Below are positions 32,561-45,407 of a stretch of 64,000 nt of DNA, one piece after another. A program made the position numbers and the translations under genes. Within the stretch, counting starts at the first letter, position 1. The number at the start of each line of letters is the position of its first letter. Source of the DNA: Muscardinus avellanarius (Eukaryota > Chordata > Mammalia > Rodentia > Gliridae); contig OY726572.1 in NCBI GenBank assembly GCA_963383645.1, positions 72,368,356 to 72,432,355 of the forward strand, in the 5' to 3' direction. A model generated the notes under the pieces. That model saw only the letters and a list, made by a program, of their open reading frames with translations. It was not told the DNA's origin and searched no databases.

Positions 32561-34100
32561 AATAGCCAAAGTAGTCCTCAGCAACAAAAAACATGCAGGA
32601 GGAATCACAATTCACAATACCTGACTTTAAACTATATTACTAAGCCACTATTAACAGCATGGTTCTGACACAAAAACAGATACATAGACCAATTGAGCAG
32701 AATAGAAGGTCCAGAAACAAGTCTACACACTTACAGCCAAATGGTTTTTGAGAAAGGGGCCAAAAACCTACACTGTAAAAAAAGATAGCCTGTTTGACAA
32801 ATGGTGTTGGCAAAACTGGTTAATCATATGCAGAAAAATGGAAATAAATTCCATTTTCTCACCCTGTGTGAGTCAATTCAAAATGGACCAAAGACTTGGA
32901 AATTAGACCAGAGACCTTGAGGCTCCTTGAAGAGGGCATAAGTCCAACACTGCAACACATAGGCACAGATTAAAACTTTCTCAACAAGACCCCAAAGGCA
33001 TGAGAAACTATAAGGAAAATTAATACATGAGATTGCATGAAACTTCAGAGCTTCTGTACAACAAAGGAAACTGTCAAGAACCTCAGTTGAGAGTCAACAG
33101 AATGGGAGAAGATTTTTGCTGCCTACTCCTCTGATAGAGGACTAATATTTAGACTATAGAGAGAATTCAAGAAACTCAGCACTAAGAAAACAACCCAATC
33201 AAAAAATGGGCAAGTGAACTAAAAAGACGCTTCATGAAAGAAAAATTCAAATGGCCAATAAATGCATGAATAAATGTTAGACAACATTGGCAATTAGATG
33301 CAAATCAAAACTACCCTCAGATTTTGCTTAACTACAACTAGAATAGCAATCATTCAAAACACAAACAACAACAAATGCTGGCAAGGGTGTGGAGAATTGG
33401 GAACTATAATAAATTGTTGGTGGGATTGCAAATTAGTGCAACCAGTTTGGAAAACAATATGGAGGATCCTCAGAAGAATGAGAATGAATCTACCATATGA
33501 TCCAGCAATACCATTCCTGGGTATCTACCCAAAAGAATGAGAATAAAACTAACAAACTAATGCATGTTTATCTATGTTCATTGCTGCACAATTCATAATT
33601 GCCAAACCATGGCAGTCAAAATGTCCATCAACAGATGAATTGAATACAAAACTCTGAGAAATGTACACAATGAAATTTTACTCAGCCATAAAGAAGAACA
33701 CAATTATGTCATTTATAGGTTAATGGATGGAACTGGATAACATTTTGCTAAGTGAAATTAGTCACAAAAATTAAGAAATCGGATGCTCTCCCTAATATAC
33801 AGAAGCTAGGGAGAAAATGGGTCATAGGAGAAATGCTAGACAAGGAGTCACTATAGATGAGCAAGTAAGGCACCTAACTGAGGGGAATGGGAGAGAGGAA
33901 GAGGGAAATTCCCTAATGTACATGATGTTCATTCAAAAACATATCAAAATCAAACACTAAGCCAAACATGAGAAGGAGAAAGAGGGAGGGAATGTTGAGG
34001 GAATTGGAGAAGGGCTAATTGAGTGATGTATGCATGTATGCCTCTACCATCTTGTACTCCATTAAGATGTATTGTACAATGTACCAATAAAAAATTTAAA
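32495..34100 (+). mobile_element. L1, 5'-truncated: ORF2 distal third plus 3' UTR
   Basis: Starts TTTAAAGTCATTTGGAACAAC, with a (CAA)n expansion at 32519-32561 exactly at the ORF2 AACAACAAA site, then CACAAAAACAGATACATAGACC, GAGCAGAATAGAAG, GGAACTGGATAACATTTTGC, the G-rich UTR, and ends GTACCAATAAAAAATTT. Several stops and frameshifts. The first part encodes the region C-terminal to the RT domain. Confidence 0.95.
32519..32561. repeat. (CAA)n expansion inside L1 ORF2
   Basis: About 14 CAA units; the homologous place at 44010 in another L1 has only two (GGAACAACAAATTCC). Confidence 0.93.
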
Positions 34101-34246
34101 AAGCAGTATGCACAGAAACCAAATATTTATAAGAAATGTAAAGAAAAAATTATAAATATATTATTGTAAAAATTTATAAAGTAAGGTAAAACAGGGAGTA
34201 AATAAGTACCCTAGAAACTATAAAACATTTATTAAAGAAATTTAGA

Positions 34247-34415
34247 GCTGGGAATGATGGCATATCCCTGTAATCCCAATGCTTGGCAGGCTGAAGAGAG
34301 CAAGATCATAGGTTCCAGACAAGCCTCAACAACTTAATAAGACCTTACTTCAAAACTAGGATGTAGTCCTGAGGTAGCCCTAGGTTAAATCATTTCTACC
34401 AAAAGTAATGAAGAC
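34247..34415 (+). mobile_element. B1-dID-like SINE, old and degraded
   Basis: GCTGGGAATGATGGCATATCC, TGTAATCCCAATGCTTGGC, GATCATAGGTTCCAGAC, GATGTAGTCCTGAGGTAGC. The tail is eroded. Confidence 0.85.
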
Positions 34416-34539
34416 ACAAACAAACAGAAATGTATAATTTCTTTATGAATTATAGCAGTTGATAATTATTAAAAAAAAGTTGGTATTACCCAAATTGTTT
34501 AGAGACTTAATGTAACCTTTATAATTTTTCCTTAACATT

Positions 34540-36585
34540 TTCATAAAATATGAATATAACCTAAAACTGATATGGAACTAAAATGGCTCATTACAGCCAA
34601 AGCAATCTTAAGAGAAAACAGCAAAACAGGAAGTCAGTCAGTTCCTCACATCAACATATACCACCAACTACATTAACCCAAATACCCGAGTGATGGAATA
34701 ACAGCAGACACATGAAACAGTGAAAGAGAATAAAGTTTTCAGATATAAATCCATGTACTTATAGCCAGTAGGTCTTCAATAAATGTGATAAAAACATACA
34801 ATGGTAACAGCACACTTTCTTCAATAAATGATTTTCGGAGAAATAGATAACCACACTTAGAAGGATAAAATTTGGTCTGTAAATCATCATTAAAAAAATG
34901 AGTTCAGAATAGCTTAATGACATGAACATAAGGCACAAAAGTGTTAACTAGAAATAGAGAAGAAAAATTCATAATGTTGATCTGGGTAATAATTTTTTAA
35001 ATTTTTTATTGGCACATTATATTTATAATCAAAATGAAGCAAAAAAACTTGTGTAGACATAAATGCACACATCACGCAACCAGCCCCTTCTCAATCCCCA
35101 TCCCACTCCCTCCCCATCCTTCCCTCTCATGCTTGGCTTAGTGGTTGACTATGATATGAATAAGTACATTGTGCACTTTAAAGAGTTTCCTTCTCCCCCC
35201 CTCCCATCCCCAAAGTAAGGTTGCTTTATTTGCTCCTCTATAGGATCTCCCTTTTCACCTGGAGCTCCTCCTACGACCCTTTTCACCTTAGCTCAAGGTG
35301 AAAATTGACAAATGGAATTATATCAAACTAAAAAGCCTTACACATCTAAAGATAAAGTCAAGTCAGTGAAGCTTGTATCTGAGAAGAGTTAAATACCAAA
35401 ATATACAGAGAACATAAAAATACCAATAGCATGGAAACAAATAACCTACTTTAATATGGGGAAAGGACTTAAATAGATATTACTAAAAAGAAATGAAAGT
35501 GGCCAATATATCAAAACATTCAACATCATTAATCATCAGAAAAGTACAATTCAAAACCACAATGACATATCATCTCACACCTGCTATAATGGCTATTAGC
35601 AAAAAGAAAAACAGAGCATTTGCTGATGAGCATATGGAGAAGGGAACCTTTACACACAGGTGGTAAGTATAAATTAGAACAGCCACTATATAAAGCATAT
35701 GGTGGTTCCTCAAAAAATTGAAAAGGAAGTAACATATGGTCCAGAAACTCCATCACTGGGTAAGTACCTAATGTAAGTGAAATTGATGTGTTGAAGAGAT
35801 GTATTTTTCACAGTCATCAAGATAGTCAACCTATGTGTCCATCAAAGGATAAGATAAACAATGAAAACACTGAATAAAAAAACAATGGAATGTTAATCAG
35901 CCTTTACAAAGAAGGCCATTTGTCCCAACACAGATGAGTTTGAAGGACATTAGGTTAAGTAAAAGAAGCCATGCACAAAACAGCAAATATCAAATGATCT
36001 CCCTCATAGGAAGAAAATGAAAATATTGATTTCATAGAAGCAGAGGGTAGAGTTGCTGTTACCAAGATCGGAAGGATGGGGCTGGAAAGACATTGCTTAA
36101 AGTTTCAGCAGCTATTTCTCCCAGCTAAAATTTTACTTTACTAAGATAGGAGACATATGTTTTAGAAATCTATTTATTGTGTACTATGGTGACTATCACT
36201 AGTAGCGATGTAATGTATTTTGAAAATTGTTGTGAAAAAATTCCAGGTGTGTTGACCATTAAAAATAATGAGTATACAAGGTAATGCATACACTGATTGG
36301 GAATATATTGGCAAAAAGACACATAATTTCATTTAAACAGAAAGAATAAATTTGAGATATCTTCTGCACATAATATGAAAACAAATAAAACATACTGTAT
36401 ACAGGATAATGACTACAGGAGTAGCTTTGAAATATTATCAAAGCAAGAGAAGGAGAAGAAAATACTTCATAATACTTATATAAAATAACTAGATTTAGTC
36501 ATTATACAATGTTTATATATGTTGCACATGAAAAATACATTTTTTGTTAAATAAATTAAACTAAAATTTAAAAAAAATTATAAGT
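34540..36585 (+). mobile_element. Old L1 (ORF2 distal half + 3' end), split by an antisense L1
   Basis: Diverged ORF2 text: GATATGGAACTAAAATGGC, AGCCAAAGCAATCTTAAG, then, after the interruption at 34995-35290, AAAATTGACAAATGGAATTA, CAAACTAAAAAGCC, GACATATCATCTCACACCTG, CAATGGAATGTTAATCAGCC. The family is older than the L1s at 32.5 kb. The 3' end near AAACTAAAATTTAAAAAAAA is A-rich. Dead. Confidence 0.85.
34995..35290 (-). mobile_element. L1 3' UTR end inserted antisense into an old L1
   Basis: TTTTTTATTGGCACATTATA, CATAAATGCACACATCACGC, then the C-rich block CAATCCCCATCCCACTCCC, CATGCTTGGCTTAGTG and CTCCTCTATAGGATCTCC are the reverse complement of the L1 3' UTR (compare 33830-34090). Both edges fall inside otherwise continuous old L1 text. 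Confidence 0.9.
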
Positions 36586-37329
36586 TAACAGGAAGCACTT
36601 CCTGATACAAGTCACCTAGGATGGTCTAGAGCTCCCCACAGTGCCCTATTTCTGCAGATTTGTAAGAAAGAAAAATAATTTGGTCTAAGTGGCTCCTGGA
36701 GAGCTCAGTTGCAAGGCTGTGTTTAATAGATCTGAGCCAGAATTCACTCAAGGTAAACAGTCTTTATTCCAGATTACTTGTTGACAAATGTCAGCAGAAA
36801 TATTGTAATTTCACAACTGCTTGAGCAAATGATACTAGTTGAGGAAAATAGAAAGATAAGCAAAGCACTTACAATAAAAAAAAAATGGATAATGAGTCAC
36901 CTGCAGAGAGAATCTCTAAAAATGTTCCTAAGTATCTGGAAATCAATGATCATGTGCAGTTCTATTCATATGCCCGAGAAGACCTTGGAAGCCCCTAATA
37001 TCTTCTCTCTGGTTGATCCTAAAATTCTGGCTGTAAGTGATGGTTAAGGCACAGGTATATACTGCAGAAGTATTAAATGTATGATCCTCCAATGTAGACA
37101 CAAGTCCCCTCAACAAAGGCCGGCAGACTTAGACAACCAAAGCATTTAAGAAAATATTTGTCTAACTACTAATCTCACTTCAGGGACTCTTTTGGTTCAA
37201 CACATTACCTAGAATGCAGACTATACAGATGATTTCTATAACTGACTCAACAAGTGTCTACAATAAGAACAAATAGTAGTAAGCCATGTGGTTCCAAAGT
37301 AGCCCCATTATCTTTTATAATTTATTTTA
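36586..37329. other. Intergenic DNA, nothing assigned
   Basis: Includes an 89-codon frame (36778-37047) with no recognisable similarity; its context and composition do not argue for a gene. Confidence 0.4.
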
Positions 37330-37510
37330 CTTTATTTTGTGGTGTTAAGAATTGAATTCAGGGGCATTATACTTCCAAGCTATACTCCATCCATTTTTTT
37401 TTTATTTATGTTGTTTAGACTGTCTTGCTGAGGCTGGTTTCACATTTGATATTCTCTTGTCTCAGCCTTCTAAGTACTAGGAGTACAGGCATGTGTCACT
37501 ACACCTGGCC
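37330..37510 (-). mobile_element. B1-dID-like SINE, old
   Basis: GTTAAGAATTGAATTCAGGGG, CATTATACTTCCAAGC, TTGCTGAGGCTGGTTTCAC, head ending CACTACACCTGGCC. Confidence 0.88.
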
Positions 37511-37564
37511 CTTTGTCATTTCTTTTACATAGTTTTCTTAAATTATTTTCTTAATGATTACTCT

Positions 37565-37764
37565 GGTAATATACTAGGAATTGAACTCAGGGGCATTATT
37601 TCTCTGAGCTACACCTCCAGTCCTATTTTATGTTTTATTTTGAAACAAAGTCTCTCTAGGTTTCTGAGGGTCTTGCTAAATAGCTCAGAATGGCCATGAA
37701 CCTGCAATCTTCCTGTCTCAGCCTTTTATGTACTAAGATTACAAATGTACATAGCCATGCCTGC
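37565..37764 (-). mobile_element. B1-dID-like SINE, old
   Basis: ACTAGGAATTGAACTCAGGGG, TTTTGAAACAAAGTCTC, GCTAAATAGCTCAGAATGGCC, head ending AGCCATGCCTGCC. Tandem with the preceding SINE, same strand, about 55 bp apart. Confidence 0.9.
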
Positions 37765-38511
37765 CTTCATTAATTTCTTTTAAATGTTTAAATTTAAGAT
37801 AAATTATGTTACCTTCAAGGAATAAGGAAGGTATGGTACTTTCAAAAATATTTAAAAATATTTTCTTAAGAAAACTTAGGTATTGGACTGACTGTTAGAG
37901 ATTTTATATTAGATATAAGTGTTTCAGATGAATTATTCTGAAGTTTGATGATTATATCATACCAAATAAAGAATGTTAGTAAGAGATGGGAATTACAAAA
38001 AGCTAAGTATCAAATTGAAAATTATAGTCATTGAAATGTAGCATACAGTCAAGGGTATCAACAGCAGAATTGACATGGCAATTAAAAAAATACCCTGAAC
38101 ATAGGTCATTTGAGGTTATCCACTATAGAGAACAGAAATACAAAGAATAAGAAAAAGCTTACCAACCCCAGAAATCCATGAGTCAATATCATCATATCAA
38201 TATTTGTATAATGGGAATTCCAGAATAGGAGAGAGAGCAAGGAGAAAAGTAATGTCTGAAAGTTCCCAAATTTGCTGATTCAAAAAAGAAATAAAGTGAA
38301 CTATAAATAGATTACATTCAAAGATAAAAAGAAAATAGACATAGTCAACCTGTCAGAAACTAAAGACAAAATAAATCAGAAAAACCACATGAATGAATTA
38401 ACTAACATAATGAAAAGGAATCCTCAGTAGGATAGACAGATGATTTCTCAGAATAAGACTGTTAAAATGTTAATTGTCATTTACCAGAGTAAACACCGGA
38501 ATAATAATGTA

Positions 38512-38656
38512 GAGGCAAGCCTCAGGAATGCAGCAAGACTGTCAACAATGTAATGAGGCCCAGTTTCAAAATGAAAAATAAAAAATAGTTGGGGTTGTAG
38601 CTCAAAGGTTAGGAGGCTGCTGGACTCAATCCCTACTACTACTATACCTACCGACA
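38512..38656 (+). mobile_element. B1-dID-like SINE, 5'-truncated
   Basis: Starts inside the B1 head (GCAAGCCTCAGGAATGCAGC), then CCCAGTTTCAAAATGAAAAAT and the ID-like GGGGTTGTAGCTCAAAGG. The first ~70 bp are absent. Confidence 0.85.
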
Positions 38657-39018
38657 CATAAGCACACAAAAAAATGATAATGGAATTTTAATGGCACGCT
38701 ATAAAATATCTAGTTAATGTAAAAGAAGAAATAAAGGATTAAAGTAGGTGTGAGATATATAGAAAACAAAGTGTCAGAATGGCAGATATAAACTCTTACC
38801 AGTCCCTACATTAAATTTACATAGATTAAACCTACCAACAAAGAGGCAATGATTGCATAATGAATGAAAAAATTAGAATTCATTTGTACATTGTCCACAA
38901 GAGATGCAACTTAAATTCAAAGATGCAAATAGTTTGAATGGAAAATGTATGTAGTATTGAAACAGTTATCAAAAGAGAGATGGAATGTCCAAACTAATAT
39001 CAAATAAAAACATTTCAA

Positions 39019-39238
39019 GCCAGGTGTGTTGTCTCATGCTTGTAATCCCAGCATTCTGGGGGCTGAGACTGGAGGATCATGGTTCACAGACAGCCTGAGC
39101 TACTTAGCGAGGTCCTTCACAACTCAGTGAGACCCTGTTTCAAAAATAAAAAGACTGAAAAATAGGGCTGGAGGTGTAGTTCAGAGGTCTAATGCCCCTA
39201 GAGTCCATCCATCTCCAGTACTGCAAAGAAGAAAAAAA
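39019..39238 (+). mobile_element. B1-dID-like SINE (older subtype)
   Basis: AGCCAGGTGTGTTGTCTCATG, ATCATGGTTCACAGACAGCC, CCCTGTTTCAAAAATAAAAAG, GGGCTGGAGGTGTAGTTCAG, CTCCAGTACTGC. The ID part is well preserved. Confidence 0.93.
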
Positions 39239-39559
39239 TATATACATAATACAACTCAGTAAGTAAACCGTATAAGGATAAAAAAAAATCACTACTTTAA
39301 GAAGTTATAACCACTAAAATTTAACTATCACAAATATATGTGAACCAACAATATTCGTAAAGCAAATTCAAACATACACGACGCAAAATTAGTCAATACT
39401 GAAGAAAGAATATAAAATTATCAGAGATATGTAAACACATTAATATTCTATATTCAATCATTGATAGAGAAAGTAGGGAAAATGATACATTTCTGTAGCA
39501 CCCTATTCAACATCAATAGGACACAAATTTTCCTAAGGATACACCATATAGTAAACAGT

Positions 39560-39595
39560 TACAAATATTTTGAGATGTACAAATATTTTGAGATG
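39560..39595. repeat. Perfect 18-bp tandem duplication
   Basis: TACAAATATTTTGAGATG occurs twice back to back, inside the old L1. Confidence 0.95.
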
Positions 39596-39769
39596 AGATA
39601 GGAAAATATTAAAATTATGAAATATAGCTATAGAAGGGCTTAGAGAAATAAATGTGTCTATGAAAACCTATATTTTTTAAATGAAGTATTTTAATCAATA
39701 ACTTAAACATCCACCTAATGAAACTAGGAAAAGGAAACTAAGACCAGAGAAACAAGAAGTAATTATATG

Positions 39770-39975
39770 CTGGGCATGGTGGCACACTCTTGTAATCCCA
39801 GCATTTGGGAGACTGACACAGGAGAATCTGAGTTGGCATACACCCCCAGCTACTTAGTGAGGCCCTTTGCACTTCAGTGAGACCTGATTCAAAATAAATA
39901 ATAAATAATAGGGCTGGGGATGTAGTTCGGAGGTAGAATGCCTCTGCATTTCATCTCCAGTAGCAAAAAAAAAAA
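39770..39975 (+). mobile_element. B1-dID-like SINE (older subtype)
   Basis: GCTGGGCATGGTGGCACACTC, GGCCCTTTGCACTTCAGTGAG, GGGCTGGGGATGTAGTTCGG, CATCTCCAGTAGC and an A-rich tail to about 39993. A short AATTATA repeat flanks it. Confidence 0.94.
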
Positions 39976-40373
39976 AAGAAAAGAAAAAAAAAGAATTATA
40001 GATTTTAGATAACAGAAATAAATGAAAATAAATTATTGCAATAAAAAACAAAAGTAAATTCATTGGAAATATCAACAAAATGGACAACTTTAGGAGTGAT
40101 CAGGAAATAGGGTAGAATATTAAATTACTAAATTTGTCAATGAGGAAAATAATTACACCCACTTCACAGAAATAAAAATATTTTAAGTCTAAAGTTTTTT
40201 TTATGAGATTGAATGAAATAGATAAATTCCTAAAAGATGTAAATGACATACATTGATCCACTCATGAAAAATAAAATCTGGATTTAGAATAAGTCTAGAA
40301 AACAAATCAGTAATCAAATATGAAAGAAAGAAAAAATAAAAGCTTAGGCTCAGTTGCATGTGATTACCAGTGA

Positions 40374-41160
40374 TTTTTTTTTTCCAGACAAGACATTATG
40401 GGTGGAACACAATTCTAAGGTTGGCTTCAGTTTTAAATCAATTATTATAATGATTCCTGTGAAGAGGAACAAAAATCAATTGGTCCCAGTAAACAAACCT
40501 GTCAAACATCATTTTTCTCTTCAGATAAATAAACACAGATATTTATTACCTTACAAGCAAAGCTACCTTAAGGCTTTCTATTCCTTCCAGGGGGGAGAAA
40601 TCTTTGTTGCTATTGTTGTTGCTATACTATTTTTATCAAAGTTTAAATGTTTTTATTCACTTTGTAACTATAATCTACATTATTGTCTTTTCCTTAATTA
40701 TTATTTTATTTTATATCTTTATTTGGTGCATATCAATTATATATTATACTGAGGTATGTACTAGGTACTGTACTAGGCTTTGAGATTGGAATTGGTCATT
40801 TTGCACTCTAGGTAGCATTATTATAAACTGTTGCATAGTTTATGCCTTTGCCTCCCTCTCCTCCTTCCTCAAGTGCTCATCTTAGGACAGTTTTATAAGT
40901 AAAATCCCAGGCAACTGAATCCCACCTTTCAGTAGCTGTACTTTGTGCAGTAGAACACTCAACAGCCAATGCAAAGTTTCTCAGTCCTCCCAGGGTGACT
41001 ATCCTGGTTTTGTACAATAAAGGGGTTAAACATTTTCTTGTATCCATTTAGAAGGAATACATATCTCTTTGGCTTCTCTGAGTTATTTAGCAAAATAAAC
41101 AATAGGTTATGTACAGAAATACTGTTTAAAGAAAAAAACTACCATATTTTCACTTGTGAG
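40374..41160 (-). mobile_element. Unidentified ~0.8-kb insertion in old L1, T-run at left
   Basis: L1 linker text stops at GATTACCAGTGA (near 40373) and RT-side text resumes around 41165-41215. The insert starts with a 10-bp T-run, as an antisense retroinserted copy would. Near 40718-40745, TTATTTGGTGCATATCAATT recalls an antisense L1 terminus, but the rest is not recognised. An open frame at 40354-40752 is mostly insert and has no assigned function. Confidence 0.4.
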
Positions 41161-42620
41161 TGTTATAAAGTTTTTTTTACATAAATCTTACATTAAATAC
41201 TATTCTCTGAAAAATTATTCCAAAAATTGAAGGAGACAGAAACTTCACAATTGATTTTATGAAGCCACATTTTTAATAACAAAATTATACACCACACCCC
41301 CAAAAAGAGAAAATTACAACCAGTGTCCTCTGTAATATGATACAAAATACTCAATAAAATGACAGTATACCAAATCCATCAACATATAAAAATAATTATA
41401 TACAAGGCCCACAGGGGACTTATCCCAGAAATTCAAGGTTGGTTCAGCACATGAAAATCAATCAGGTAGTCCAACACACTGATAGAATAAAGTTGAGAAA
41501 CACGTGATCTTTTAACATTCAGGGGAAAAGATTGACAAGAAAGGATGAAAGTCCAGCAGACTTTCATATAAACATATTCAACAAATTAGCAACATAATAG
41601 AAATCTGTCAAACATATAAAGATCATATATGGAAACCCCATATCTAATAGCATACTTACTATGAGAGATGGAAAAATTTTCCCTTAAGTATCAGGATGAG
41701 TGAAAAATGTCTACTAATGACATTTATATTCCACTTAATACTAGGGATTCTATAAAAGAGAACTAGAAAAATTAAAAAAAAAGTCATTTAGGTCAGAATT
41801 TGTGATATATTTTATAAGTGTATATTCACAGGTGACCTGCTATTAGACACAGAAATTCCTAAGTTTTTTTCACATGCACAATACTATACATAACAAAAAA
41901 GTTTGACTTGAGATATAAAACTGATGTAGAATATTAATTGTATTCCTACATAGTAGCAACAATTCAAAAGTGAAATTAGGCAAACAATTCTGTTGAGTAG
42001 AGCATCAATAAGTTTAAGACCTGTGTGCTAAAAGCTAGAAAACATCTTTGAAAGACATTGAGGAGATCTAAATGGATGAGAAGAAATCCCATATTTGGAT
42101 TGGCTGTTTAACACCTGTTAAAATATCAATAGACAAGCCCAGAAATGGTTTACAGATTCAAGGAATTCACTATGGATTTTCTGCCTAGCTATTATGCATG
42201 AATTAAGAAACTTGCATTCAAGTTCATATAAAAATTTAAGAGACTCAGAGTAACCATGATAGACTTGAAAAGAAGAACAAAGTTGGGAAGATTCACGTTG
42301 CCAAATTTCAGTACTAACTATATATTACATTATTCAGGATAGAGTGGCACCCTCATAAGGATAAAGATATAGTTAGCCTACTCCATCTGTTGATAATTTT
42401 GGAGAGATTACAATTCAAATGATATTAAAAGAAAAATAAACATATGTACTGACAACCTGCAACTCATGAAAATGCAATGCAGAATCAAATATACTCAGCA
42501 ATATATGAGATCCAAAGGAAGATATTAATTCTGAAATTGATCTATTGTATGGATCTGACAAATATTTAAAAAATAGTACTGGATTCTCAGAAGAAATAAG
42601 TATTGATTAGATAATCTGGG

Positions 42621-43170
42621 GAAGTTTTTTTAAGGCTTTCCCAGAATGCAAAGGACAAAGATGAAAATTAGTAGAAAAGATGCAAGTGTATCTATAGAGG
42701 CTATAAATTAGCCACTTAAAATTCAGATTATTGGTGATTATTTAAAGAAAAGATAAAAGGGAAGAGGTTGTACTAAATTTATAAAGTAGATTGTTTCTGG
42801 ACAAAATATTACATTATATGCATAATGAAAAGATCAGTATTGTCCATACACTATAAATTTTAATATAGCTTCATTTAAACAAATGTTAATGGTATAGAAA
42901 CCTCGTCCATCATGTAAAATGTATAAAAAGAGTAAATAAAAATGATTAACTTCATATTGGTAATAGAAAATAAACTTATAGGCCTTACAATATGGTTGGA
43001 ACTCAAAGAATGAAAGCAAAATAAATGTGACGGTAACATCACTTTTGAATATATTTTGATATTTAAAATAAAAAGCTTGCGACCAGATACATTTATCTTG
43101 AAAGATCATATGACTATACAGAAAATTAACTAAAAGTAAATAGGAATTAAGAAAAAAAATATATATATAT
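42621..43170. other. AT-rich DNA between L1 copies, nothing assigned
   Basis: May be further decayed L1. Ends in a (TA)6 run that abuts the next L1. Confidence 0.4.
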
Positions 43171-45365
43171 ACCATGACTAAACTGGGTTCATCATAGGGA
43201 TGCAAGTCTGGTTCAACATGTGGAAAAAATCCATGTAATTCATCACATAAACAGAACAGACAAAAAAATCACGTGAACATTTCAAAAGATGATGAAAAAG
43301 CATTTGATAAAATTCAACACAAAAGTCATGCTAAAAGCACTGCAGAGAATCAGAACAGAAGGAACATACCTCAACATCATAAAGTCAATATACAATAGGC
43401 CCACAATCAACTTCATATTAAGTGGGGGAAAACTGCAAGAATTCCTCCTAAAAACAGGAACAAGACAAGGATGTCCACTATCAACATTCCTTTTCAATAT
43501 AGCACTTAAGATCTCTAGCCACAGCAATAAGGCAAGAGAAAGAAGCCTGCAACTAAAATAACTAAAATGATCCCTACTTGCAAATGACATGATCTTAGAA
43601 GATCCAATAAACTCAATAAAAAAAATTTTAGAAACGTTCAAATTCAGAAGAGTGTTTAGATACAGATCTTAAAAATTGAGAAGCTTTTTTGTAAGTCTAC
43701 CATAAATCCACTAAAAATGAAATACAGAAAAAATTTACAGTCATAATATCACCCAAAATAATAAAATACTTAGAAATAAACCTAATCAAAAGGAGAAATA
43801 TATCTATGAGAAAAATTATAAAACATTCAAAAAAGAAACTGAAAAATATCTTAGAAGATGGAAGAACTTCTCATGCTTCAATAAGCAAAATAAATATCAT
43901 CAAAATGATCATTCTTCCAAAACTGATCTACAGATTCATTGCAATATCCATTAACATACCAAGGTCATTCTTTACAGATATAAAAAACTGTCTTTAAAGG
44001 AATTTGGAACAACAAATTCCTGAGAATACAAACTAGTTCTCAGTAACAAGGACCATGCAAAAGGCATCACAATACTTGACTTCAAACTATACTATAAATC
44101 CATAGTAATAAAAACATCATGGCTCTGGCACAAAAAAAATACACATAGACCAATGGAACAGAATATAAGAATCAGAAAAAATCTGCACTTACAGCTAATT
44201 TATTATTGACAAAGGGGCCAAAATATACACTGAATAAAAGATATCCTCTTTAACAAATTGTGTTGGCAAAACTGATCATCCATGTGCACAAAAATGGAAA
44301 GAAATCTTACTTTCTCATCCTGCAAGAAAGCCAATTCAGGAAGAATCAAATCATGGATATTAGATCAGGGACCTTGCAGATATTTGAGGAGGGCGTAAAA
44401 TTAATATTCTGACACATAGAAATGAGTATAAACGTCCTCAGCAAGATTTCAAAAGCTCGAAAATTAAGAGGAACAATATATGGGGTTGCATTAATCTAAA
44501 GAGCTTCTTTGCAGCAAAGAAAAGTATAAAGAACCTCAACAGAGAGTCAACAAAATGGGAGATTTTCCCAGCTATTCCTGTGATAAGTGAACTCAAGAAA
44601 TTCAACACCAAAATACAAATAACCCAATAAAAACAACAGGTGAGTGAACTAAATAGAAATGTTACAAAAGGCCTATAAATACATAAAAAATGTTCAGCAT
44701 AATTAACAATCAGAGCAATGCAAAGCAAAACTAACCTAAGATTTTACCTAATCTAAATTAGAATGGCAATCTTTAAAAACCCACAAAAATAATAAAAGCT
44801 GGCAAGGGTTTAGAGAAGTAGGAACTCTGACACATTGTTGGTGTGATTGCATATTACAGCACTCACTTTCTAAAACAGTATGGAGGATTCTTAGCATAGG
44901 AATGAACCTACCATATGATCCAACTATACCATTCCTTGGTATCTATCTACTCAAAAGAATGGGGAGGGAAAAAAAAGAACACTACCAGAGTAATGCATGT
45001 GTGTCTATGTTTATAGCTGTACAATTCACAATGGGCAAAGTATGGAACCAATAGACATATCCATCAATAGATGAATGGTGAATTAGGAAGTGATGGGATA
45101 TGTATACAATGGAATTTTACTCAGCCATAAAGATGAACAAAATTCTATCATTAGCAGGGAAGTGGATAGGAATGGAGAACATTGTGCTAAGCCAGATTAA
45201 TGAGTCATAAAAAGTGAAAGGTTGGATTTTCTCTCTAATATGAAGAAGCCAGGGAGAAAATGTGACAGGAGTGACTTCAGACAAAGGAGGAGAAACTTCA
45301 GATGAGTGAGGGCAACGAACTGAGAGAGATGGGAATGGGAAGAGGGAAACACTTCAATGAACATG

Positions 45366-45407
<42 letters not shown>

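Larger units (their letters stand above)
37970..42620 (+). mobile_element. Old L1, near full-length but decayed, with several insertions
   Basis: Text equivalent to the ORF1-distal segment of older L1s is seen at 38400-38465 (TCCTCAGTAGGATAGACAGA, GATTTCTCAGAATAAGACTG). ORF2 endonuclease-side text follows at 38690-39000 (CAGAATGGCAGATATAAACT, TTACATAGATTAAACC), the linker at 39990-40372 and the RT region at 41210-42300 (ATTCCAAAAATTGAAGGAG, CAAGGTTGGTTCAGCAC). SINEs at 38512, 39019 and 39770 and an unidentified ~0.8-kb insert (40374 to about 41160) interrupt it. No intact frame exists. The 5' and 3' limits are uncertain. Confidence 0.75.

Noticed and set aside
36778..37047. 89-codon frame with plausible composition
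   Set aside because: No recognisable similarity, no splice or promoter context and no neighbour gene; length is unexceptional for AT-poor patches by chance.
40354..40752. 132-codon frame, the longest with non-repetitive residues in the L1 block
   Set aside because: It spans the break from L1 into the unidentified insert, starts in L1 text, has AT-driven composition and no recognisable domain.
43289..43561. Open frame with a reverse-transcriptase motif as a functional gene
   Set aside because: It is a surviving piece of L1 ORF2 RT; stops and frameshifts lie on both sides and the catalytic aspartate motif is degraded.
43282..43641. 119-codon antisense frame over the L1 RT
   Set aside because: Shadow of L1 ORF2 on the opposite strand; no independent homology.
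45368..45407. CRISPR-like or minisatellite array
   Set aside because: Simple (CA)n; none of the direct repeats in the window have spacer structure, and the DNA is clearly mammalian.
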